A DNA stretch of 64,000 bases from the NCBI GenBank assembly GCA_964555055.1, contig CAZKQW010000008.1, positions 62,001-126,000 on the forward strand. Reading direction: 5' to 3'. The position numbers were made by a program, and so were the translations under genes. Each line of letters begins with the position of its first letter. The stretch's first letter is position 1. The stretch comes from GCA-016699445 sp964555055 (lineage in GTDB: Bacteria; UBA10199; JACPAL01; GCA-016699445). The notes under the pieces are model-generated. The model made no database searches. It saw only the letters and a list, made by a program, of their open reading frames with translations, and was not told the origin of the DNA. This document shows positions 30,559 through 39,470 of this stretch, piece by piece.

Positions 30559-32510
30559 GCCCTCCACGCCTCACGCCCGCGCAAAAAGCGGTGGTCGATT
30601 TCACGGGAAACGCAGCCGTCATCGCCGCGGCCGGATCCGGGAAAACGTTCACCTTGGTCGAGAAGATCGCTTCCTTGGTCGAGTCCGGCGTCACCCTCGA
30701 CCGATTCTTCATTTCGACCTTCACGAAAAAAGCGGGGGAAGAAATCCGCAAGCGCCTGGAAAAAAGACTCGGATTGGCCTCCGCCCAATCGCGCGCGTTG
30801 AACGCGGACACCTTACACGGGCTGGCGGCCAACCTACTGAAGGAAAACACGGACCTCCTCAAGCTTCCCCGGGATTTCCAAATCCTCGAAGGGGCCTTAA
30901 GCAAGATCGACCTCTTAAAACTTATACGCACCCGTCTTTTAGAATGGGCCGAAGGCGGCGATTCCCAAACGATCCACCTCATAGAACGCTACGATTTTCA
31001 TAAGGCCGTGAAGCTTTTATGGGAAATCCTGCTCTCCACGCCGCGGATCCCCCCCTTCGAGTACGAACCCCTCGCGCGGCGCCTTTTCGACGAATTCACG
31101 CTCAAGAAAAGGGCCCAGGCGTTTTTGGACTTCCAAGATTTGGAACTCGAAGCCTTACGGCTTCTCGAGAACGACAAGGCGCGCGCCTCCATCCAAAAGC
31201 GCTACTCCTGGATCATCATCGACGAGTTCCAGGACACGAGTCCCCTCCAATGGGACATCATTTCCCGGATTTGGGGGCCCGAAAACCGATTGGTCATCGT
31301 CGGCGACCCCCGCCAATCGATTTACCGCTTCCGAGGCGCGGATCCTCATCTCTTCTCTAAAGTCAGCCGGCTCATCCAAGAGTCCGGAAAGGGTCAGGTC
31401 TTTTATTTGAACGAGAACTTCCGGTCACGGGCGGAGATCATCCGCGTCGTCAATAAAGTCTCCGCCCGACTCTTTAATCAAGAAGGCGACCCGGAGAATG
31501 AGATGATGCCGCCTCTCGTAGCCGCCGCGGAGCTTCTCGAAGAAACCCTCGAACAAACTATGGACTGCGTCGAATGCCACCTCCTGGAAAGCGGCAAAAT
31601 CGCCGAAACTCGGGCCTCCGAATCCACCTGGCTTTCAGAAAAAATCCAGGCCTTGCATCACGGAGGGATCGCATGGAATCGGATCGCCCTCCTCTTCCGC
31701 ACACGGCGCGCGATCCCCCTGTTCGCCGACGCCTTAAAAGCGAGGAACATCCCTTACCAAACCCAAGACGAGAAGACCCTTTTGGAAAGACCGGAAGCCC
31801 TGCGCATTTCGTTCCTCCTGAAAAAACTCCTCCATCCCCAAGACGCGTTTTACGAGGAGGCTTTCCGGTACACCCTCATCGATCCTTTATTGTGGGAAGA
31901 GATCCGCCGCGATTTCGAGAGGAAAACCGACCTGCAAACCTTCTTGGACTCTTTCTTTTCGAAACTAGGAGCCCATGTCCCCGAAGCTTCGAAGCCCTAT
32001 CTCGACGCGTTGCAAGTCCTGGCCGACAATCTCGTCCTTTTAGGGGCTCGGTCGTTGGAGGAATTGGTCTCCCACTGGGAGATCCTGCGCGAGGAAGAAG
32101 CCATTATCCCGTCGCCTCCGCCCACGCCTCACGAAGATTCGGTCTCTTTGATGACCATCCATGCGTCCAAAGGGCTCGAATTCGACGCGGTCTTCCTGTG
32201 CGATTTGATGGGGCGAAGGACGTCTTTCCAGCGGCTCTACGCGAAGGACCAGAATGGGCATATCCATTTAAGGGATTTCGACGCTGAGGAAAGCGTCGGG
32301 CTCAAGCACCGATTGGCTAAAAGTCTCGCCTTCGAGGCCTGCGAGAAGCGAGAAAACGAAGAGGAAGACCGTGAGTCGCGCCGCCTTTTGTATGTTGCCC
32401 TCACGCGCGCCATCCGTTACCTAGGGATGGCTTTGATCCCGCCGAAATCGAGTAAAAAAGGAACCTATAAAGACTGGAAGGATTATCTGCATGAAGCCCT
32501 TGGAGATTGA
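30555..32510 (+). CDS. UvrD/Rep-like superfamily 1 DNA helicase lacking a nuclease domain
   Basis: 651 residues from the ATGA overlap with the nuclease gene; upstream in-frame extension is rejected because it lies inside that gene. Walker A AAGSGKT (25-31), Walker B IIIDEFQDTSPLQW, motif III/IV GDPRQSIYRFRGA, and C-terminal MTIHASKGLEFDAVF and YVALTRA are all present. It is much shorter than AddA or RecB (over 1100 residues) and has no fused nuclease. With the preceding AddB-like nuclease it would make a minimal end-resection or repair complex. Its last 20 nt overlap glnE. Confidence 0.9.
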   Translation: MSPPRLTPAQKAVVDFTGNAAVIAAAGSGKTFTLVEKIASLVESGVTLDRFFISTFTKKAGEEIRKRLEKRLGLASAQSRALNADTLHGLAANLLKENTDLLKLPRDFQILEGALSKIDLLKLIRTRLLEWAEGGDSQTIHLIERYDFHKAVKLLWEILLSTPRIPPFEYEPLARRLFDEFTLKKRAQAFLDFQDLELEALRLLENDKARASIQKRYSWIIIDEFQDTSPLQWDIISRIWGPENRLVIVGDPRQSIYRFRGADPHLFSKVSRLIQESGKGQVFYLNENFRSRAEIIRVVNKVSARLFNQEGDPENEMMPPLVAAAELLEETLEQTMDCVECHLLESGKIAETRASESTWLSEKIQALHHGGIAWNRIALLFRTRRAIPLFADALKARNIPYQTQDEKTLLERPEALRISFLLKKLLHPQDAFYEEAFRYTLIDPLLWEEIRRDFERKTDLQTFLDSFFSKLGAHVPEASKPYLDALQVLADNLVLLGARSLEELVSHWEILREEEAIIPSPPPTPHEDSVSLMTIHASKGLEFDAVFLCDLMGRRTSFQRLYAKDQNGHIHLRDFDAEESVGLKHRLAKSLAFEACEKRENEEEDRESRRLLYVALTRAIRYLGMALIPPKSSKKGTYKDWKDYLHEALGD

Positions 32511-33822
32511 GCAGATCTTAAAGAACTCCCCGGATCCCGACTTAGCCCAACGCCAATGGGAGGAGCTCGGGAAAGATTTCGAACCCCTTTTCAAAAAAGC
32601 CGGAGATTACCGTTCCGTCCTCAGCCTGTTCGGGAGGAGCGTGTTCTGCGTGGAATTCCTCAAAAGGCACCCGGAAGCCATTCAAGAACTCGCCACGTCC
32701 AAATATTTAAACCAGAAAAAGGATAAAAAAAGGATGCTCGAGGAGAATCGGGAGCGGTTCTCCAAAATAACGGATCTCCCGGATCTCAAAAAGTCCTTAC
32801 GTCTCCTAAAATACACGGAAATGGCGCGCGTCTTGATCCGTGATTTTTCGGGGCAAGCGCCCTTCGAGGACGTAGGCCAGGAGCTCTCGTGCCTGGCCGC
32901 GGTCTGCGTGGAATTGGCCCATGAAGCGTACTTCAGGCTCCATCCTTGGCCGTTCGAGGAGCCCTGTTCGTTCACGACGATCGGTATGGGAAAGCTCGGC
33001 GGACAGGACTTGAACCTCAGCTCCGACATCGACGTCATTTATCTTTTTGATGTCCCCGAAACCCTCTCGCCGCGAACGCCGCTCTCGCGGGTCTTCGAAT
33101 CCTATGCCCACGCTTCCGAAAGCATCACTCATGTCCTCCAAGACCGGACGGCCGACGGCATCGTCTTCCGTGTCGACCTTGAATTGCGACCGCAAGGCAA
33201 ATCCGGACCCGTGGTCAACTCCCTGGAATCCATCCTCACTTATTATGAGGTTTCCGGTGCGTCTTGGGAAAGATCCGCCCTCCTCAAAGCCCATCCCATC
33301 GCGGGAGACCTCGCTTTAGGACAGAATTTCGTGAAAAGAGTCTTACCTTTCGTCTTTCGCCGGACGGTCGATCCGACGGTGGTGTGGGACCTCAAAAAGA
33401 TGAAGGAGAAGATCAACCTGGAGATGGCGGGCGCCAAGAACCGGAACTTCAACCTCAAGCTCGGCGTCGGCGGCATCCGCGAGATCGAGTTTTTCGCCGG
33501 TTCGTTCCAACTCGTCTATGGCGGGCGGGAGATTCTTCTCCGGGAACGCAATACACTGCGCGTCCTGAAAGTCCTTAAACAACTGAATCTGATCCCGGAG
33601 ACCGATGCCGCGCGCCTTCAAGAAGCCTACCAGTTCCTCCGGCGGGCCGAAAACTCGATCCAAGCGCGCGAAGAACGCCAAACGCATTGCCTCCCCGAAG
33701 ACCCGCATGAAGTGGCGGTCCTCGCGAAAATGATGAAGTACCGATCTCCGGAGGAATTCTTATCCGCCCTCTCCAAGCACACGACGTGGGTGTCGGAATG
33801 CTTTAACAATCTTGCCTCATGA
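32491..33822 (+). CDS. glnE1: Glutamine synthetase adenylyltransferase, N-terminal half (deadenylylating domain)
   Basis: 443 residues matching the first nucleotidyltransferase module of GlnE, which removes AMP from glutamine synthetase. The active-site signature GMGKLGGQDLNLSSDIDVIYLF spans 165-186, with metal-binding Asp179 and Asp181. A helical domain follows (GVGGIREIEFFAGSFQL). GlnE is normally one chain of about 950 residues; here the reading frame closes cleanly between the modules, and the second module begins in an ATGA overlap. This looks like a true gene split, not a frameshift. Neither glnA nor glnB is in the window. Confidence 0.88.
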   Translation: MKPLEIEQILKNSPDPDLAQRQWEELGKDFEPLFKKAGDYRSVLSLFGRSVFCVEFLKRHPEAIQELATSKYLNQKKDKKRMLEENRERFSKITDLPDLKKSLRLLKYTEMARVLIRDFSGQAPFEDVGQELSCLAAVCVELAHEAYFRLHPWPFEEPCSFTTIGMGKLGGQDLNLSSDIDVIYLFDVPETLSPRTPLSRVFESYAHASESITHVLQDRTADGIVFRVDLELRPQGKSGPVVNSLESILTYYEVSGASWERSALLKAHPIAGDLALGQNFVKRVLPFVFRRTVDPTVVWDLKKMKEKINLEMAGAKNRNFNLKLGVGGIREIEFFAGSFQLVYGGREILLRERNTLRVLKVLKQLNLIPETDAARLQEAYQFLRRAENSIQAREERQTHCLPEDPHEVAVLAKMMKYRSPEEFLSALSKHTTWVSECFNNLAS

Positions 33823-34883
33823 ACGCTCCCTTCACATCCGTCAGCTACGAGGAAAACCTCCACGGGATCCGGGAATTCGTCCATCGGAGGCAAAAGGAGA
33901 TCTTGGACGATTTCCTCGGCCGTAAGAACCTGATTGCCCTTTTTCGCGAGAATACGTCCTTGGCGGAAATGGCCTTGGAGCGCGCGTCCGCCGTCACCTC
34001 GGAGGAAGTGTCGCGCAAATACCCGGATCCGAAGGGCGGCTTCGTCATCGTGGCGATGGGCAAGCTGGGGGGACGCGAATTAAATTTCCACTCCGACCTC
34101 GATTTGATGTTCTTTTACGAGGAGACCGAGGACATCGAATACTACGCTTATTTCGTCCGGCGTTTGATCACGACGTTGTCGCTCCTCACCCAAGACGGGT
34201 ACGCCTACCAAATCGACACGGAGCTCAGGCCTTCAGGAAACTCGGGCTTGCTACTCTCGACCCTCTCGAGTTGGAAAGAGTATGGGCGGCAAGGTTTGCA
34301 GCTTTGGGAAAAGCAGGCCCTTCTGAAGGCGCGACCGCTTTTGATCCTGGCTCAGCCGAAGCCCAACCCTCGCTTTCACGAAGAATTGTCCTCTCATCTC
34401 GATGAGGTGCGCTACCGACCGATAGAGAATTCTCCCGATACCGCGAGAGAACTGTACACCATGAGGCTCCGGATCCAAAACGAGCTATCGCGAGAGAAAA
34501 AGAACGTCTTCAATCTCAAGACCGGCTACGGCGGCCTGATTGACATCGAATTCCTGACCCAATACCTCCAGCTCCTCCACAGCGATAAGAACGATCTACG
34601 CACCACCAACACGTTGGAAGCCCTTTCCCAACTCGGCCGTCTCGGATTTTTGGCAACCGCCGATGCGGAACAGCTGACCCGTATTTACCTTTATTATCGG
34701 GAGCTTGAAGCTTATTTCCGCATCACCCTTCAAAAATCGACCGACGAGATACGCAGCCCGTCGGAAGTGACGCATCAAGTGGAACAATCCTACTATGGAG
34801 GCAAAAATATAGTGGATACCTACTTGCCAACCCGGGAAATCGTGCGCAGTGTCTATTTAAGAGTATTAGGTATCTCTTCCTGA
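33819..34883 (+). CDS. glnE2: Glutamine synthetase adenylyltransferase, C-terminal half (adenylylating domain)
   Basis: 354 residues matching the second module of GlnE, which adds AMP to glutamine synthetase. The signature AMGKLGGRELNFHSDLDLMFFY (79-100) is intact with Asp93 and Asp95, and GYGGLIDIEFLTQYLQL marks the following helical domain. Translation is coupled to the first half through a 4-nt ATGA overlap. Together the halves total 797 residues, about 150 fewer than the E. coli enzyme, mainly in the linker and C-terminal helices. Confidence 0.88.
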   Translation: MNAPFTSVSYEENLHGIREFVHRRQKEILDDFLGRKNLIALFRENTSLAEMALERASAVTSEEVSRKYPDPKGGFVIVAMGKLGGRELNFHSDLDLMFFYEETEDIEYYAYFVRRLITTLSLLTQDGYAYQIDTELRPSGNSGLLLSTLSSWKEYGRQGLQLWEKQALLKARPLLILAQPKPNPRFHEELSSHLDEVRYRPIENSPDTARELYTMRLRIQNELSREKKNVFNLKTGYGGLIDIEFLTQYLQLLHSDKNDLRTTNTLEALSQLGRLGFLATADAEQLTRIYLYYRELEAYFRITLQKSTDEIRSPSEVTHQVEQSYYGGKNIVDTYLPTREIVRSVYLRVLGISS

Positions 34884-34926
34884 GATGGGATTCAGCAGTG
34901 TGCTCTAAAAGATATGCAAAACACGC

Positions 34927-36216
34927 ATGATATCAGAGATTGCTAAAAAAATCGAAGATCGTCGGTCGCTTTTGGGGGAATGGATCCGTCAAAAACGTGG
35001 CCTTCTAGGGGGCGTTCCCCCACCCATCTATACTTCGGTGGATATCCGGAATTCTGGGCACAAAATGGCCGTCGTCGATACCAACGTCTACCCGGCAGGA
35101 TTCAACAATCTCTGCGAGACGTTCGCGGATAAAGCATCTCTTGAATTTAAGGAATACTTTAAAGCTTGGACACCTTCCGCCCGGAAGGTTTTGATTTATC
35201 CGGAAGAACATACCCGAAATACCTATTATTGGAAAAACATTGCGGCATTGAAGCGTATTCTTACGGCGGCTGGGATGGATGTAAAAATCGGATCGGCCTC
35301 CACTCTCTTTCCTTTCCATCCTTATCCCATTCATCTGGACTCCGAAAATACTTCGGCGCCTCCTGATCTTTTCGTCGAGAAAATCGATTTGGAAAATCAA
35401 ATCCTGAGGGCCGGCGCTTTTGTCCCGGATGTGATCCTGTTGAACAATGACCTTGCCACTGGGATTCCCGAGTATTTCTATAAAATCCATCAGCCCGTTC
35501 TCCCTTCACCGGATTTAGGATGGCACCAAAGAAAGAAAGGAACCCACTTCGATCTTTACGATGAACTCATCACCGAACTTGGCAAACTCCTCGATACCGA
35601 TCCTTGGCTTCTCAAAACGCTTCATAGCTCCGAAGGCGGCATTGATTTGACCGATGAAATTTGTCTTAAACGTCTACAAAAAGCCGCGGATGGCCTTTTG
35701 TCGAATATCCGGCAAAAGTATTTTCAATATGGAATCCATCGGGAACCTTACCTATTTCTTAAGAATAGTTCTGGCACTTACGGGATGGGATTGACCCATA
35801 TCCAATCGGGAAACGAAATATTGGAGATGGGACGAAAGCTACGGAATAAGTTAGCCTCAGCGAAGGGTGGCGTCAAAGTCAGCGATTACCTACTCCAAGA
35901 GGGTGTTCCGACCGCCGATTTTTACCGATCGAAACCTATCGAGCCCGTCGTTTACCTCGTCGGTGGGCAAGCCGTAGGTACTTTCTTTAGGATTCACGAG
36001 AAAAAGAACGACATCGAAAGTCTTAATGCGCCCGGCATGTCGTTCGAATGCCTCTGCCTCCACAAGCTCGACTCCAACAAGAAAAGCTACCATTTATGCG
36101 AAGGGACGAAGGAAGACATGTTCACGATGACTTCATTGTTGGGCCAGGTAGCGTCCCTGGCGGTAGGACTTGAGCTTAAGAAATTAACGAAGATTCCGGA
36201 ACGACAAACGGCCTGA
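34927..36216 (+). CDS. gshA: Glutamate-cysteine ligase, proteobacterial GshA type (PF08886/TIGR02049-like)
   Basis: 429 residues. First step of glutathione synthesis, ATP-dependent joining of Glu and Cys. Recognised from the rare GshA family first known in Acidithiobacillus: YTSVDIRNSGHKMAVVDTNVYPAGFNNL near residues 35-62, the LKNSSGTYGMGLTHI ATP-binding block near 280 and VVYLVGGQAVGTFFRIHE near 340. This family is unrelated in sequence to the E. coli GshA. A gshB partner is not in the window. Its stop codon is directly followed by the convergent stop codon of the DksA-like gene, with no intergenic base. Confidence 0.85.
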   Translation: MISEIAKKIEDRRSLLGEWIRQKRGLLGGVPPPIYTSVDIRNSGHKMAVVDTNVYPAGFNNLCETFADKASLEFKEYFKAWTPSARKVLIYPEEHTRNTYYWKNIAALKRILTAAGMDVKIGSASTLFPFHPYPIHLDSENTSAPPDLFVEKIDLENQILRAGAFVPDVILLNNDLATGIPEYFYKIHQPVLPSPDLGWHQRKKGTHFDLYDELITELGKLLDTDPWLLKTLHSSEGGIDLTDEICLKRLQKAADGLLSNIRQKYFQYGIHREPYLFLKNSSGTYGMGLTHIQSGNEILEMGRKLRNKLASAKGGVKVSDYLLQEGVPTADFYRSKPIEPVVYLVGGQAVGTFFRIHEKKNDIESLNAPGMSFECLCLHKLDSNKKSYHLCEGTKEDMFTMTSLLGQVASLAVGLELKKLTKIPERQTA

Positions 36217-36582
36217 TTATTCCGCGAAAGTCTTTTCCATCTTTTCCTGCTCTTCTTTGCAGCGGATGCAAAGGTCCGTGACGGGGCGGGCTTCCAAACG
36301 CTTCAACCCAATCTCCTCACCGCAGGATTCACAAACACCATAAGTGCCCTCTTCGATTTGTTGCAGGGCTTTATTGATTTTATTGAGCAGAATCCGTTCC
36401 CGATCCTTGAGACGCAGGCTCATCGACTGATCGGATTCGGAAGTGGCCAGATCAACCTCGTCGGGCAAATCATCAGGCGAGAGACCCATGCCGATCTCGC
36501 GCGTCTCTTCGACGCTTTTGAGGGTTTCTTCCCGCTTTTTGGTCAACATGTCCTTAAAATGCTTGAGGTCTTTCTTGTTCAT
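36217..36582 (-). CDS. DksA/TraR-family zinc-finger protein
   Basis: 121 residues from the chosen ATG (start of MNKKDLKHFKDML), which agrees with family length; the frame is open upstream but the extra residues do not look like the family. A coiled-coil N-terminal part (about 1-80) with LPDEVDLATSESDQS, then the C4 zinc finger CESCGEEIGLKRLEA..DLCIRC. Such proteins bind in the RNA polymerase secondary channel and adjust transcription, often with ppGpp. The conserved acidic tip differs slightly from E. coli DksA, so I do not give the symbol. Divergent from the DUF721 gene, 64 nt between starts. Confidence 0.88.
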   Translation of the reverse strand: MNKKDLKHFKDMLTKKREETLKSVEETREIGMGLSPDDLPDEVDLATSESDQSMSLRLKDRERILLNKINKALQQIEEGTYGVCESCGEEIGLKRLEARPVTDLCIRCKEEQEKMEKTFAE

Positions 36583-36646
36583 AAGGCCGCCGATATTGTG
36601 GAAAGAGCTTGTGTTTGTCAACGCAATTTCCTTAAGGAACGCGGCC

Positions 36647-37009
36647 ATGAACTTTCCGTTCCAGCGTAAAAACCGACCGAAACAAAAGGCCTTGATCGCC
36701 ATCGGGGATTTGATCCCGGGCATCGTCTATCACCCCCCGAAAAACCAAAAATTGCATTATGAAGTCGGATTAAGGCAAATCAACGACCAATGGGCGACGA
36801 TCGTAGGAGAGCTGGTCGCGAAAAAAACCCAACCCTTCCGAATCCAGCAAAAAACCCTCTGGGTGGAAGCTTTAGGTTCGAGCTGGGCGAACGAATTGAA
36901 CCTCCTCAAGCCGCAACTGATCGAAAAGATCAAAAAACTCTTCCCTCAGATCAACGTGGCGGACCTGAAGTTTCAGTCGGTGACGCGCCTGCGCGGATCG
37001 ATCGGGTGA
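36647..37009 (+). CDS. DUF721/DciA-like protein
   Basis: 120 residues from an ATG preceded by TAAGGAA. The DUF721 core is visible: WATIVGELVAKKTQPFRIQQKTLWVEALGSSWANELNLLKPQLIEKI. Members of this family, DciA, load the replicative helicase DnaB in bacteria lacking DnaC/DnaI. The N-terminal about 35 residues are basic. The last 37 nt overlap the 3' end of the convergent DUF1015 gene. Confidence 0.8.
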   Translation: MNFPFQRKNRPKQKALIAIGDLIPGIVYHPPKNQKLHYEVGLRQINDQWATIVGELVAKKTQPFRIQQKTLWVEALGSSWANELNLLKPQLIEKIKKLFPQINVADLKFQSVTRLRGSIG

Positions 37010-38289
37010 ATGAGGAGACCCGTCAGGATCTTCGGGTAAAAGTAAGTCGTCTTCGGGGGCAGGATCAAGCCCGCGGCGGCGACCTCTTCGAGAACGGCCA
37101 TTTGGGGGCAGTTTAGCATAACCACGAAACTCGTCTCCGGGTTTTTCAAAGCCTCCAAGGTCAAGGCGTTGTCCTTTACGAAGCTTAGGTGTTGGGGATT
37201 TTTCTCTTCTTCGTCTTTCATCCCTAAAATACGCTTCAATACCACTTGATGTAGGATCGCCGTATCGACTTTTTGAAGGGTCGGATGCAGTTCCGATACC
37301 GATGAGGGGTGGGCGGTCAAAATAAACCATTCGTCCTTAAAAGCGACTCCCAGAACAAGATGGGATTTCCCATGATATTCTAATCGTTCCGCCAGTTTCA
37401 CGAAATCCCGGCCAGTTTCCAAGACATCGAAAGCCGCCTTTAATTTTTCGACGAAGTCGCCCGGCTGGAACCCAGGCCAATTTTTCACCACTCGGTGGGT
37501 CGGGAGGATGATTAAACCCGGATCCGACATTTCCGAGAAAAACATGAGGATGTAGTTCGCGCTGGAATCTTCCGCGAAATCCTCCCAGCTCTTTAAGGAA
37601 TTCCGATAATTGATTCCCGTCTCGTAGCGGTGATGGCCGTCGGCGATGAAGAACTTCTTATCGGCGAGGGCTTCTTGCACTTTCACGATGACCTCGGGAT
37701 CGGAAACCTTCCAAAGCTTTTCGCGAATGCCCCCATTTTCGAAATCATAAAGGGGCTCCGTCTCGTAAAAAGGAGCGAGCAGGCCCGCGACTTTTCTCTC
37801 ACGGTCCATGTAAAGCGAGAAGATCGGACTTAAGTTGGCTGAGGTGGCTTGCATTAAAAGAAAGCGGTCTTCCTTGGGGCCTGAGAGGGTTTTTTCATGA
37901 GGCAAGACGTTGCCCTTACCGAACTCCTGAAGGTTCTTGGCCGCGTAAAAACCTTTGCGGGATAGCGTTTTCTTCGCTCCTCCTATCCTGGTCTCGTAAA
38001 TTTGTTCGTAGAGGTAAATGGACGGTTCTTGATCGCGTATTAAAACCTGTTCGTCTTGCCATGCCTTAAACGACCGCTGAGAGCGCGCATAGCGGTCGTT
38101 TCCCTTCTGGTCTCCCTCCTGGACCTTCCCATAATCGATGCGCGCCATGTTATACGGGCTCCTAGAGTAAAGCTCGTCTTGAAGGACGGGCGAAATGACG
38201 TCGTAAGGCGGCGAAACTACGTCTTTAAGACTCACTTTTTCAGAATCATAACGGAGGGCTTTGAATGGAACAATATCAGGACGTAGCAT
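36973..38289 (-). CDS. DUF1015-family protein
   Basis: 438 residues. Hallmarks of DUF1015: PFKALRYD near the start, VVSPPYDVIS, EKTLSGPKEDR, and the ADGHHRYETGINYR motif near 240. The family is widespread and often sits near serine or phosphoglycerate metabolism genes, but its reaction is not established. The His-His-Arg cluster suggests an enzyme. Cytosolic, no signal peptide. The 3' end overlaps the DUF721 gene by 37 nt on the opposite strand. Confidence 0.85.
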   Translation of the reverse strand: MLRPDIVPFKALRYDSEKVSLKDVVSPPYDVISPVLQDELYSRSPYNMARIDYGKVQEGDQKGNDRYARSQRSFKAWQDEQVLIRDQEPSIYLYEQIYETRIGGAKKTLSRKGFYAAKNLQEFGKGNVLPHEKTLSGPKEDRFLLMQATSANLSPIFSLYMDRERKVAGLLAPFYETEPLYDFENGGIREKLWKVSDPEVIVKVQEALADKKFFIADGHHRYETGINYRNSLKSWEDFAEDSSANYILMFFSEMSDPGLIILPTHRVVKNWPGFQPGDFVEKLKAAFDVLETGRDFVKLAERLEYHGKSHLVLGVAFKDEWFILTAHPSSVSELHPTLQKVDTAILHQVVLKRILGMKDEEEKNPQHLSFVKDNALTLEALKNPETSFVVMLNCPQMAVLEEVAAAGLILPPKTTYFYPKILTGLLIHPIDPRRRVTD

Positions 38290-38379
38290 AGGTCATCTCC
38301 TCTTTAAAATGAGCGAAGCTCATAATGTCGCCCGAATGTAAAAAGCAAGCGGGAGGCTTTAAAAAGAAGTTCGATAAAA

Positions 38380-39357
38380 TCAGTTTTTCTGTATTACAAG
38401 AGTCTCTCCCTCAAAATAAACATCAATATCAGGAATGACCCTTAAAAGCTTAGCCTCTAACCAAGCATCATCGCGTTTTAATTCCATGCCCGTAGCACGA
38501 ATCTGTCCTTTTGGGTTTAAAAACATTAAGGCTCTGCTCATGAGTCTGCACACATTATCGACCCATAGATCCCGGCTACCTATGGTAACCAAATCATTAG
38601 GCTCAAAGGGGTTCAAAAATTCTTCATAACCATAATAACGGCTACCTCCGACAAAGATAGCTTGAGGGAAAATGATATAATCAAATCTTTCTTTAATGTG
38701 ATCCGGCCACAGGATATTCATATTGAAGGTGTAAGTTCGAAATTCTCCTGTCGGCAAAACCTCTTTTACGAAATCAGCGAGCACAACATTTGACGCAGGG
38801 ACTGCAAATCTCTTTACCAATGTTTTTTCTAAAAAAGCGGGACCGGCACCGACACTCAGTAGTCTGCTCCCATTAAGCAATTGATTGATAATTTCCGCCG
38901 TCATTAGCCGATCATTAAAGTGCCTTACTGGAGAACATATCATGTAACTAAAGTCCCGAGGGCATACAGCTTCTCTCTGCTGATAGATACCGCTATTGAA
39001 CTTCCCAAAATCAAGCTGGGCCCAATGATTCAAAAAAAATAAAAGGGATGAATGCAAACATCCTTCACCGAAATGGTTGGAATCATGATCGAAACCATTC
39101 TGACAAGCCTTTAATTTGGAAATGAAAGACCTGGCTCTATGGAAATCAAGGGGCGAAACAAAACTCATCCCGATAGCAATTTGTTCAGCCAAATCAGCAT
39201 GAAATTCTCTTTCGATTCCAACCTCATCAAACTTATCCCGCACAACGCGCGCATCTCCTCTAAAAAAACATCCCGTGAAATATTGTGCAAAATAATGAAG
39301 TGTTTTGACAGCCACTTCCCTTACTCCGCCAGGATTTATAGAGGATCTAATTTCCAT
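38380..39357 (-). CDS. Putative SAM-dependent methyltransferase-like protein
   Basis: 325 residues; family not firmly recognised. The segment RLLSVGAGPAFLEKTLVKRF (165-184) looks like a class I SAM-binding loop, with an acidic residue after the next strand (VVLADF, Asp195) and FDYIIFPQAIF (about 225) as a strand-4 motif. The N-terminal 150 residues are rich in Phe and His and may form a substrate domain. The gene and its flanks are visibly more AT-rich than the neighbours, which suggests recent transfer. It stands alone between DUF1015 and the pur operon. Confidence 0.55.
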   Translation of the reverse strand: MEIRSSINPGGVREVAVKTLHYFAQYFTGCFFRGDARVVRDKFDEVGIEREFHADLAEQIAIGMSFVSPLDFHRARSFISKLKACQNGFDHDSNHFGEGCLHSSLLFFLNHWAQLDFGKFNSGIYQQREAVCPRDFSYMICSPVRHFNDRLMTAEIINQLLNGSRLLSVGAGPAFLEKTLVKRFAVPASNVVLADFVKEVLPTGEFRTYTFNMNILWPDHIKERFDYIIFPQAIFVGGSRYYGYEEFLNPFEPNDLVTIGSRDLWVDNVCRLMSRALMFLNPKGQIRATGMELKRDDAWLEAKLLRVIPDIDVYFEGETLVIQKN

Positions 39358-39470
39358 AAATTAAAGTCCGCCAGGAGTTCTCGGCTATAAAATTTGAAAG
39401 TTGCTTAGGGCTCTGACAAAACGGATGAAAAAAGAATTATATGAATAATTTTAAGCGATTAAGAGTAAGG

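Noticed and set aside
33815..33825. Frameshift in glnE
   Set aside because: The halves meet in a clean ATGA overlap between domains and both signature motifs are complete, so a real split is more likely than an error.
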